Shown here: in pieces, positions 1-5,248 of the stretch
How the letters are laid out: each line of letters starts with the position of its first letter
Numbering within the stretch: the first letter of the stretch is position 1
Assembly: GCA_023410885.1 (NCBI GenBank)
Contig: JAEYPI010000245.1
Location: 1 to 6,723 of the forward strand
Direction: 5' to 3'
Source: Bacillota bacterium
GTDB lineage: Bacteria > Bacillota > Clostridia > DSM-8532
DNA length: 6,723 nucleotides
Made by a program: the position numbers and the translations under genes
Notes under the pieces: model-generated
What the model was told of the DNA's origin: nothing
The model's database searches: none
The model's input: only the letters and a program-made list of their open reading frames with translations

Positions 1-49
1 CTGATTTCATCAGAAGCATAACAGACTTGCTCTTGATTGAATGATTCAT
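1..49 (-). CDS. 5' end of an unidentified gene, cut by the left edge
   Basis: An ATG at 49 reads leftward on the minus strand for 16 codons (MNHSIKSKSVMLLMKS) without a stop and runs off the window. The start is supported by a strong AAGGAG (64..59) with a 9-nt spacer, and by a candidate promoter further upstream. The visible peptide begins basic and then turns hydrophobic (VMLLM), as at the start of a membrane or exported protein, but 16 residues are too few to identify a family. It follows the last ABC permease gene in the same direction by 140 nt. No convincing terminator separates them, so it could be served both by its own promoter and by read-through from the operon. Confidence 0.6.
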   Translation of the reverse strand, partial: MNHSIKSKSVMLLMKS

Positions 50-58
50 ACCTACCAT

Positions 59-64
59 CTCCTT
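59..64 (-). promoter_or_regulatory. Ribosome binding site of the left-edge gene
   Basis: AAGGAG on the minus strand, with 9 nt between it and the ATG at 49. It is the main reason for accepting so short a visible coding fragment as a real gene start. Confidence 0.7.
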
Positions 65-95
65 ATGATAATAGTAGAAAGTAATAAGTTTATAA

Positions 96-117
96 GGAAG
101 AAATATAATCTTCTCCC
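96..117 (-). other. Hairpin at the 5' end of the left-edge gene's leader
   Basis: On the minus strand GGGAGAA (117..111) pairs with TTCTTCC (102..96) across an 8-nt loop, giving seven pairs including one G-U. It sits about where transcription from the TATAAT at 126..121 would begin. A hairpin at the extreme 5' end could stabilise the mRNA. No U-run follows, so it is not a terminator. Confidence 0.35.
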
Positions 118-120
118 GTA

Positions 121-149
121 ATTATACAGGAAAAAGGAGATAAATAGAA
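121..149 (-). promoter_or_regulatory. Candidate promoter of the left-edge gene
   Basis: A perfect TATAAT -10 box lies at 126..121 on the minus strand in an AT-rich stretch between the permease gene and the left-edge gene. The -35 position at 17-nt spacing reads TTCTAT (149..144), a poor match, so the call rests on the -10 box and the context. Transcription would start near 114 and give a leader of about 65 nt. Confidence 0.4.
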
Positions 150-189
150 GTTAGAATTTGGTTAGAGAATGATGAGCATTTATCTCATT

Positions 190-999
190 TTAACTGCTGG
201 CACTGGAATAATGCTTAAGCCCCAGACGCCAAAGCCCTTGGGCCAATAATGTGAAACACAATGTGACACCTAGGACTAAAAGCCATTGCTCACATGAAAA
301 GATGCCGGTAAAGAACTGAGTCGGCATGGTGGCCAAAAGGGCATAGGGGAGAAGGATATAGAGGACGAACTTGGCTATCCCCGAATAAACAATACCCGGC
401 ACCCTCAAGCTGAAACCGATGAATTCTCCTTCTAAATCATTTAAGGCATCGGTTTTTACGAACCAAAAGGATAGAGTTCGCAAGATCAACATCAGGTTAT
501 AAAGCAGGAGCAGCATAAGAGCCAGAAGAAAAACATACCCTAATACCTTGCCTAAGGTCAGTCTGATGCCCAATTTTATTGTGGCATAGCCTATCATCAT
601 GCTGCCTGGAATCAAGAGGAGACATGAACCGATATTAATGTTCTCAAAGGTAATCCAAAAGAGTGTATTAATGGGCTTGGTCATGTATAGGTCCAGCTTG
701 CCCTCTCGTATTTTCCAAGGAATGCTGATGACACCGAAGAAGCTCAAGATCATGTTTGAAGAATCTACTAGGTTGAAGGTTCCCACGAAGAAAATCATCT
801 GGTATTTATTCCAGCCATTGATGCTTTCAACATTTAAAAAGAGGGCCGAGAACACTGCCAATTGTATCAGGAACATAGACGAATCCACAATAAAAGCAGT
901 CCAAAAGCTGGCTCTGTAAATCATTTGATTGGAGAGCCTGAAAGTAAAAAGCTTAATAAATATTCGGAAATAGCGTTTAATGGTAAAAAAAACGCTCAT
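190..999 (-). CDS. ABC-2 family permease subunit (COG3694/DUF990-like)
   Basis: A 269-residue integral membrane protein, the last gene of the four-gene operon. Hydrophobic segments lie at roughly residues 35-55, 67-93, 122-142, 150-177, 205-227 and 238-256, which is the six-helix pattern of ABC-2 exporter permeases. Between helices 2 and 3 it carries IREGKLDLYMTKPIN (97-111), a conserved cytoplasmic segment also present in the permease encoded just upstream, so the two are probably paralogous halves of one channel. Size and gene order (ATPase, permease, permease) match the uncharacterised COG4586/COG4587/COG3694 exporter type; the COG assignment is from recall of family sequences, not a search. 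The ATG overlaps the preceding stop in an ATGA, with a G-rich ribosome binding site (GAGGGGG) about 9 nt upstream, so translation is likely coupled. The substrate is unknown; a drug, lipid or peptide is equally possible. Confidence 0.88.
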   Translation of the reverse strand: MSVFFTIKRYFRIFIKLFTFRLSNQMIYRASFWTAFIVDSSMFLIQLAVFSALFLNVESINGWNKYQMIFFVGTFNLVDSSNMILSFFGVISIPWKIREGKLDLYMTKPINTLFWITFENINIGSCLLLIPGSMMIGYATIKLGIRLTLGKVLGYVFLLALMLLLLYNLMLILRTLSFWFVKTDALNDLEGEFIGFSLRVPGIVYSGIAKFVLYILLPYALLATMPTQFFTGIFSCEQWLLVLGVTLCFTLLAQGLWRLGLKHYSSASS

Positions 1000-1790
1000 G
1001 CACCCACCCCCTCATATAAACGTCTGAATCGGTTGTATGTTGCTTCAGCCAAAACCCATAATACCAGGTTCCAGACCGCCATGATGGCTAATCCGGTTAG
1101 GGCTTCTTCTGATTTAAGTCCCAGATAAAGGCTGGCCGGAAGATATTGCATGTAATAAAAGGGAAAAATCCGCATGATGTTCTGAATCCAATCCGGAAGA
1201 ATGGAAAGGGGGAGAAGTGCTCCGGAAAGTAAATCTACGATATTTCCCTTTAAAAGGTGCCATCCGGTGATATCAGTAAATTTAAAGGCCAGTAGGGCGG
1301 TCAGGTAGTTCAACAAAATCATAAAAATCAAACCCAGAAAGGCAATGAGCAAAGCCAAAAATAGATTAATCGAGGAGGTTGGAAGCACAAATTGATTTCT
1401 GAAAATCAAAGCCAGACTCCCGACTGTCAATAAGGTGAAAAAAAGAATGTAAAGGGTCTTTCCAAGACTTACCGACAGGAAGTGGCCCAAGGGATTGAGG
1501 GGCTTCATCAGGTACTTGGAGAAACGACCCTCCCGGATTTCACCGGCGAACTCCCACACCAGCCCGTTGGACTGCTCAAGCCTCTGGATAAACGCACATA
1601 GAATATAATAGGTGAGCATGGTACCAAAGGTCATGCCGCCTATCTCTGTTTTACCTATAAATAGCGTTCGCCAGAGATAGTAGGCCAAAAATACTCTGAT
1701 AAAGGGCATCAGGCTCCCTATGTACACGTCAAATCGGTAAGTCATCTGTGTTTTGAGGCTTATTTTGCCTATCTCAAGGTATTTTCGCAC
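996..1790 (-). CDS. ABC-2 family permease subunit (COG4587-like), GTG start
   Basis: A 264-residue membrane protein, the first of the two permeases. Hydrophobic segments lie at about 22-45, 53-69, 108-130, 141-169, 180-198 and 230-252, giving six predicted helices. The loop after helix 2 contains EIREGRFSKYLMKPLNP (84-100), which mirrors the IREG...KP segment of the next permease and is a hallmark of this family pair. The start is a GTG at 1790, preceded by AAGGGGGTGG about 5-6 nt away. It lies inside the end of the ATPase gene, a 22-nt overlap. The next in-frame ATG is residue 16 and lacks a comparable site, so GTG is preferred. It should form a heterodimeric channel with the downstream permease, powered by the upstream ATPase. 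The substrate cannot be read from the sequence. Confidence 0.88.
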   Translation of the reverse strand: MRKYLEIGKISLKTQMTYRFDVYIGSLMPFIRVFLAYYLWRTLFIGKTEIGGMTFGTMLTYYILCAFIQRLEQSNGLVWEFAGEIREGRFSKYLMKPLNPLGHFLSVSLGKTLYILFFTLLTVGSLALIFRNQFVLPTSSINLFLALLIAFLGLIFMILLNYLTALLAFKFTDITGWHLLKGNIVDLLSGALLPLSILPDWIQNIMRIFPFYYMQYLPASLYLGLKSEEALTGLAIMAVWNLVLWVLAEATYNRFRRLYEGVGA

Positions 1791-2779
1791 AAATCCACCC
1801 CCTTTTTCCCTGCGGTATAGATTCTCTCAATAACACAGCCAATTTCCTCTTCTTCTATTCGGATATCCTTGATGTCACACTGGCTAAAAAGACTCTGTAT
1901 AACGGGCTTGACGTGTTCCTTTTTTACCTTTAAAACAGCCTTCAGCGGACTTTTTTCAAGCCATTCTACCTCTGGTTCCAGTACAGGGAAGGATTCTGTA
2001 TCAAAGCTGACTGCAAGGGTTTTTTGCTCTTGGAAGCGATTTAAGAGAATATCCAGCTGCCCGTCGTAAACCTTTTGACCTCCATTAATGACAACGATTC
2101 TTTTGCAAAGGTGTTTGATGTCCTCCATGTAATGGCTGGTCAGAAGAATGGTGACGCCTCTTGTCTCGTTCACTTCCTTGAGAAAAAGGCGTATCTGCTT
2201 TTGGGCAATAGCATCCAAACCGATGGTGGGTTCGTCCAAAAAGAGAACCTTAGGATTGTGCAGGAGGGCGGCTATGAGCTCCAGCTTCATGCGCTCGCCT
2301 AACGAAAGGTTTCGCACAGGTACCGCTAATTGTTCCCTAACCTCAAAAAGCTCACTGAAATAACTGATATTCTCATGATAAACCTTATCAGGAATCCCGT
2401 AGATTTCCTTGTTCAAAAGAAAGGTGTCCGACGCGGGAAGATCCCACCAGAGCTGACTCTTCTGGCCCATAACAACAGCAAAGCTTCGTTTGAAATCATC
2501 TTTGAGCTTACCCGGTGTAAAACCCAGCACCTGAGCTTTGCCTGCGGAGGGTTGTAGGATGCCGCAGAGCAGCTTGATCAGTGTGGTTTTCCCAGCGCCG
2601 TTTGGGCCGATAAGACCCACAAACTCGCCCTGTTCCACTTGAAAATAAAAGTCAGAGAGGGCTGTTTTTTCAACGATTTTTCTCTTAAAGAGGGCTTTGA
2701 AGGTCCCTTTTAAGCCATCCTCCTTTTCAGCCCTCTTATAAATTTTAGTAAGACCTTGTGTTACAATAATGGATTCCAT
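1769..2779 (-). CDS. ABC transporter ATP-binding protein (COG4586-like)
   Basis: The nucleotide-binding subunit of the exporter, 336 residues from the chosen start. Seen directly: Walker A GPNGAGKT (58-65), Q-loop region MGQKSQLWWDLP (104-115), signature LSLGE (158-162), Walker B VLFLDEP (178-184) and the H-loop histidine in TSH (H216). A C-terminal extension of about 90 residues follows residue 250. The QKSQLWWDLP stretch and the long tail are typical of the COG4586 ATPases that pair with two ABC-2 permeases. An in-frame ATG nine bases earlier (2788) abuts its only Shine-Dalgarno with a 0-nt gap, whereas the ATG at 2779 has the same AAAGGA at 9 nt, so 2779 is preferred. The gene begins 15 nt after the MutS2-like gene stops, and its ribosome binding site lies in that gap. 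All catalytic motifs look intact. Confidence 0.93.
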   Translation of the reverse strand: MESIIVTQGLTKIYKRAEKEDGLKGTFKALFKRKIVEKTALSDFYFQVEQGEFVGLIGPNGAGKTTLIKLLCGILQPSAGKAQVLGFTPGKLKDDFKRSFAVVMGQKSQLWWDLPASDTFLLNKEIYGIPDKVYHENISYFSELFEVREQLAVPVRNLSLGERMKLELIAALLHNPKVLFLDEPTIGLDAIAQKQIRLFLKEVNETRGVTILLTSHYMEDIKHLCKRIVVINGGQKVYDGQLDILLNRFQEQKTLAVSFDTESFPVLEPEVEWLEKSPLKAVLKVKKEHVKPVIQSLFSQCDIKDIRIEEEEIGCVIERIYTAGKKGVDLCENTLR

Positions 2780-2794
2780 CCTTCTCATTCCTTT

Positions 2795-4750
2795 CTAGTG
2801 CTCAAGGGTAAGCCCTTCAACGTGGTGCTTTGACATGATCTTCTTATTTTTTCGATAATCCTTGCTCTTCAGTACAATATCCAAGTCATAGTCGTCTGGA
2901 TAGAGGTCCTTGCCGTCGATAAAGGGACGCAAACGCTTTTTGTTGACAGTGAAACGCTTCTTCATGACCATGACGCCTATCTCGCCCCGTGGGTTCTCCA
3001 GTTCGCAGACGATGCCCGTCCGGTTCATGCTGGTGACAAATACGCAGTCACCAATCTTATAAGGGGAATCCACCTTCAGCTTCTCCACTTTCTTTTTGGC
3101 CTCTGATCTTCTGAGGGATTGACTTTTGGTCTCCTCATGAGCCAAGAGAATCTCTTGGTTGACTAAAGCATCAGACGCTTGTTTTGCGATAGATTCATTG
3201 GGTTTCTCATAATGGCGTTCCTCTTTGTAAGTAATAAGATGCGCTCTTTCAATAAGTTCAGGGTCCATTCCCAGCCTCAGGGATATCAGAAATGCGTTGC
3301 TTTCCCCCGGGATACCAATGCTAAGCTGATAGAGGGGGAGAAGGGTAGTGGTATCAAAGAGCATGCAGCCGTTTTTAAAGCCCGATGTTGTCCGCGCAAA
3401 CTCTTTAATTTCACTGTAATGGGTGGTGCAAACCATAATGCAGCCTTTCTCATAAAGCTTTTCCATGACTGCAACGGCAAGGCCCATACCCTCAGCCGGA
3501 TCAGTTCCCGTTCCCAATTCATCCATAATAACCAAAGTGTTAGAATTGGCGCACTTTAGGATGCTAATGATGTTTCGGATATGGGAAGAAAAGGTGCTTA
3601 AGGATTGCTCAATGCTCTGCCCGTCGCCAATATCAGCCAGGATATCAGCAAAGATGGCGACTTGGGTACCGTTATCAGCCGGGACATGAAGTCCCGATTG
3701 GGCCATGAGGCAGAACAGCCCGACTGTCTTAAGCACTACCGTCTTCCCACCTGTGTTAGGACCTGTGATGACCAATGACCGGTAATCCTCACCAATGGAG
3801 AAATCCAGAGGAATGGCATTGCTTCCGATCAGGGGATGGCGGCCTTGTCTTATGTTGATGATGTTTTCAAGGTTGACATGGGGGCAGGTCGCCTGCATAC
3901 TATTGGCCAATTTGGCTTTGGCAAAGAGAAAATCATAATGGGCCATGGTTTGTATATTGATGAGAATTTCCTTTTTATAGCTCTCAGCCATGCCGGTCAA
4001 GTAGGAGAGAATCTTGAAAACCTCCTTTTCTTCTTCAACTCTTAAAAAGTCAAGCTCTGATTTCAATGCTTTTATAGCAGCAGGCTCAATGAATACGGTG
4101 GAACCGCTTGATGAAATATCCATGACTGATCCGTCTATGGCACGCTTATGCTCCCGTTTAAAAGGGATCACATAGCTGTTGCCCCTAACGCTTACCACAG
4201 CATCCTGCAGCATATCCTTATAGGCTGGTGATCTTAAGATGCTTTCAAGCTTGCTTTCAATGCGCTCTTCCACAATGGCTATCCGCTTGCGGGTCCTGGC
4301 AAGCTCAGGGGATGCTTTATCATCGATACGATTATCCAGAATGCACCGATCAATCTCACTGGACAGATCAGCAAGCTCGTACATGGAAGAAGCATAAGAA
4401 GCCACTTTAGGTGCAAGCATTAAGCGGTCGTGCATGTAGCGCATGAGCCTTCCGGCACCAACCAGCATATTTCTTAGAATCCACAGTTCGTCAGGCTGAA
4501 GAGCTGTTACCTTGCCCAGTTTTTCCATGAGCTTTTCAATTCCGTTAAGACTGCTTAAAGGAACGCTGGAGCCCTTATCCAGAAGCTTCCGTGCTTCACT
4601 GGTCTCTTTCAGCCAATTTTGAACAATGTTGATATCGGTTTCGGGCTTAAGCTTTGCAATAAGCTCTTTGCCCATGGCTGATACCGCAAAGCCTTCCAGC
4701 ATTTGCTTGATTTTGTTATATTCCAAAATTTCCAAAGAAGTTTGATTCAT
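2795..4750 (-). CDS. MutS2-like ATPase lacking the Smr nuclease domain
   Basis: 651 residues from the ATG at 4750, which has an AGGAGG 8 nt upstream; an in-frame ATG 14 codons earlier falls in the terminator stem and is rejected. In order: N-terminal MutS core and lever helices (about 1-290), including the MutS2-type motif GSTVFIEPAAI (216-226) and LRVEEEKE (236-243); then the ATPase, with Walker A GPNTGGKT (330-337), a SLSTFSSH signature region (383-390), Walker B LVIMDE (406-411) and the switch histidine in TTHYSE (H444). A charged, probably coiled region (about 505-560) follows, then a KOW-like segment (about 563-610) and a short tail ending KHHVEGLTLEH. The mismatch-binding domain of MutS1 is absent. 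Canonical MutS2 has about 780 residues with a C-terminal Smr domain; here the protein ends before it, without any sign of frameshift. MutS2 proteins act in recombination control and, in Bacillus, ribosome rescue. First gene of the operon with the ABC exporter. Possibly a distinct Smr-less paralogue family. Confidence 0.9.
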   Translation of the reverse strand: MNQTSLEILEYNKIKQMLEGFAVSAMGKELIAKLKPETDINIVQNWLKETSEARKLLDKGSSVPLSSLNGIEKLMEKLGKVTALQPDELWILRNMLVGAGRLMRYMHDRLMLAPKVASYASSMYELADLSSEIDRCILDNRIDDKASPELARTRKRIAIVEERIESKLESILRSPAYKDMLQDAVVSVRGNSYVIPFKREHKRAIDGSVMDISSSGSTVFIEPAAIKALKSELDFLRVEEEKEVFKILSYLTGMAESYKKEILINIQTMAHYDFLFAKAKLANSMQATCPHVNLENIINIRQGRHPLIGSNAIPLDFSIGEDYRSLVITGPNTGGKTVVLKTVGLFCLMAQSGLHVPADNGTQVAIFADILADIGDGQSIEQSLSTFSSHIRNIISILKCANSNTLVIMDELGTGTDPAEGMGLAVAVMEKLYEKGCIMVCTTHYSEIKEFARTTSGFKNGCMLFDTTTLLPLYQLSIGIPGESNAFLISLRLGMDPELIERAHLITYKEERHYEKPNESIAKQASDALVNQEILLAHEETKSQSLRRSEAKKKVEKLKVDSPYKIGDCVFVTSMNRTGIVCELENPRGEIGVMVMKKRFTVNKKRLRPFIDGKDLYPDDYDLDIVLKSKDYRKNKKIMSKHHVEGLTLEH

Positions 4751-4758
4751 TGTAGTAT

Positions 4759-4764
4759 CCTCCT
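4759..4764 (-). promoter_or_regulatory. Ribosome binding site of the MutS2-like gene
   Basis: A perfect AGGAGG on the minus strand, 8 nt before the ATG at 4750. It decides the start: the longer reading frame beginning at 4792 would start inside the hairpin loop of the upstream terminator with no ribosome binding site. Confidence 0.85.
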
Positions 4765-4773
4765 TTTTAACAC

Positions 4774-4810
4774 AAAAAGGCTGCGTCGACAAACACCCGC
4801 ACGCAGCCTT
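4774..4810 (-). terminator. Leader terminator 2, just before the MutS2-like gene
   Basis: On the minus strand AAGGCTGCGT (4810..4801) pairs perfectly with ACGCAGCCTT (4786..4777) over 10 bp around a 14-nt loop, followed by further T residues to 4774 and then GTGTT. It is a strong intrinsic terminator oriented to stop transcription coming from the upstream promoter. It ends about 10 nt before the AGGAGG, so it would cut the transcript before the gene unless transcription escapes. On the plus strand no U-run follows. Confidence 0.8.
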
Positions 4811-4857
4811 CTAAAATAATAGAGCCGGCTAGACTTCAGCACTCCCAAAAAGAATAC

Positions 4858-4885
4858 AAAAAGGCCGTTCGCAATGACGAACGGC
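4858..4885 (-). terminator. Leader terminator 1
   Basis: On the minus strand GCCGTTCG (4885..4878) pairs with CGAACGGC (4871..4864) as a perfect 8-bp GC-rich stem with a 6-nt loop, followed by C and TTTTT (to 4858). A second TTTTT run follows ten bases later. It is oriented the same way as terminator 2, about 50 nt upstream of it, so the two act in tandem on the same leader. There is no annotated gene between the promoter at 5101 and this hairpin other than a 7-codon upstream ORF. Confidence 0.78.
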
Positions 4886-4934
4886 GCTTGATCGCTTCTT
4901 CGAGGTGCCTTGTTTGTCCTTGACTTACAGTTTT

Positions 4935-4990
4935 GTTCAAACAGTAACACAAAACAAGCCCCAAAAGGCCTTTGTTTTACTCATTTGAAC
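4935..4990 (-). ncRNA. Long stem-loop in the operon leader
   Basis: On the minus strand GTTCAAA (4990..4984) pairs with TTTGAAC (4941..4935). Inside it AGTAA pairs with TTACT, AACAA with TTGTT, and GGCC/GGC close a small loop, with bulges, giving a roughly 56-nt imperfect hairpin. It starts 13 nt after the upstream ORF stop codon. It matches no riboswitch or T-box consensus that I recognise. It may be a regulatory element, or simply a third weak terminator, since its 3' arm is T-rich. Confidence 0.5.
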
Positions 4991-5003
4991 CTATTAAACT
5001 GGT

Positions 5004-5027
5004 TTAAGCCAAGTATATAACCGACAT
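5004..5027 (-). CDS. Seven-codon upstream ORF (possible leader peptide MSVIYLA)
   Basis: ATG at 5027, stop TAA at 5006..5004, encoding MSVIYLA. It has its own AAGGAG (5038..5033) 5 nt before the ATG, better than chance for so short a frame, and lies about 40 nt downstream of the predicted transcription start of the operon leader. Its stop codon falls in a small dyad (TTAAAC/GTTTAA, 5007..4994), and the long stem-loop starts 13 nt further on. Short leader peptides placed before terminators are known regulators of ribosome-targeting antibiotic resistance genes. That role here is inference; codon conservation in relatives would be the test. Confidence 0.45.
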   Translation of the reverse strand: MSVIYLA

Positions 5028-5072
5028 CAAAACTCCTTATTTAGGTGGTCTTATGAACACCATTTCCATTAC

Positions 5073-5101
5073 ATGATATGCGGGAGCTTAGTAATTGTCA
5101 A
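5073..5101 (-). promoter_or_regulatory. Promoter of the MutS2-like/ABC operon
   Basis: TTGACA (5101..5096), a 17-nt spacer, then TATCAT (5078..5073) on the minus strand: a perfect -35 and a 5/6 -10 for the housekeeping sigma factor. The sequence further upstream (5102-5160) is A/T-rich like an UP element. Transcription should start near 5066, leaving about 316 nt of leader before the ATG at 4750. No other comparably good promoter is visible for the operon. Confidence 0.75.
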
Positions 5102-5171
5102 GGGGGAGATTGATTATAAAAATATTGGAAACAACAATTCATTTATTATAGTTTTAAGAAATAGACATATG

Positions 5172-5222
5172 CAAAAAAATAATAAAGGGATGCAATGATA
5201 AAAAAACATAAATGCATTCCTT
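5172..5222 (-). terminator. Terminator of the glycosidase-like gene
   Basis: On the minus strand AAGGAATGCA (5222..5213) pairs with TGCATCCCTT (5194..5185) over 10 positions including one G-U, with an 18-nt A/T loop, followed by TTTATTATTTTTTT down to about 5173. It lies 20 nt after the stop codon of the glycosidase-like gene and separates that gene from the promoter of the next operon. Confidence 0.72.
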
Positions 5223-5231
5223 CTGATAACT

Positions 5232-5248
5232 CTGGTGGATATCACCAG
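5232..5248. repeat. Inverted repeat across the glycosidase gene stop codon
   Basis: CTGGTG (5232-5237) and CACCAG (5243-5248) form a perfect 6-bp dyad around 5 nt, spanning the TGA stop (5244..5242). No U-run follows directly. It may protect the 3' end or add to the terminator just downstream. Confidence 0.4.

Noticed and set aside
160..189. ATGAG/CTCAT hairpin after the last permease gene as the operon terminator
   Set aside because: Only a 5-bp stem with no U-run on the minus strand.
2780..2788. ATG at 2788 as the start of the ABC ATPase
   Set aside because: The AAAGGA directly abuts it with a 0-nt gap, whereas the ATG at 2779 has ideal 9-nt spacing. The difference is only three residues.
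599..4410. Plus-strand open frames opposite the operon genes
   Set aside because: They lie antisense to well-supported coding sequence, lack ribosome binding sites and show no recognisable protein features.
4751..4792. Upstream in-frame ATG adding 14 residues (MSTQPFCVKK...) to the MutS2-like protein
   Set aside because: It lies in the loop of terminator 2 with no Shine-Dalgarno; the ATG at 4750 has AGGAGG at 8 nt and gives the family-typical N-terminus.
4747..4950. A 67-codon minus-strand frame beginning with GTG and ending in overlap with the MutS2-like start
   Set aside because: It runs through both terminator hairpins, has no ribosome binding site, and its Arg/Phe-rich composition looks like translated hairpin sequence.
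4751..5066. T-box or known riboswitch in the operon leader
   Set aside because: No T-box AGGGUGGNACCGCG-like box or other aptamer consensus that I recognise, despite the length and terminators.
5037..5069. Ten-codon frame (MEMVFIRPPK) at the very start of the operon leader
   Set aside because: Its ATG coincides with the predicted transcription start, leaving no room for a ribosome binding site; kept only as a remote leaderless possibility.
5232..5248. The CTGGTG/CACCAG dyad as the terminator of the glycosidase-like gene
   Set aside because: It overlaps the stop codon and lacks a U-run; the hairpin at 5172-5222 with a long T-tract is the better terminator.
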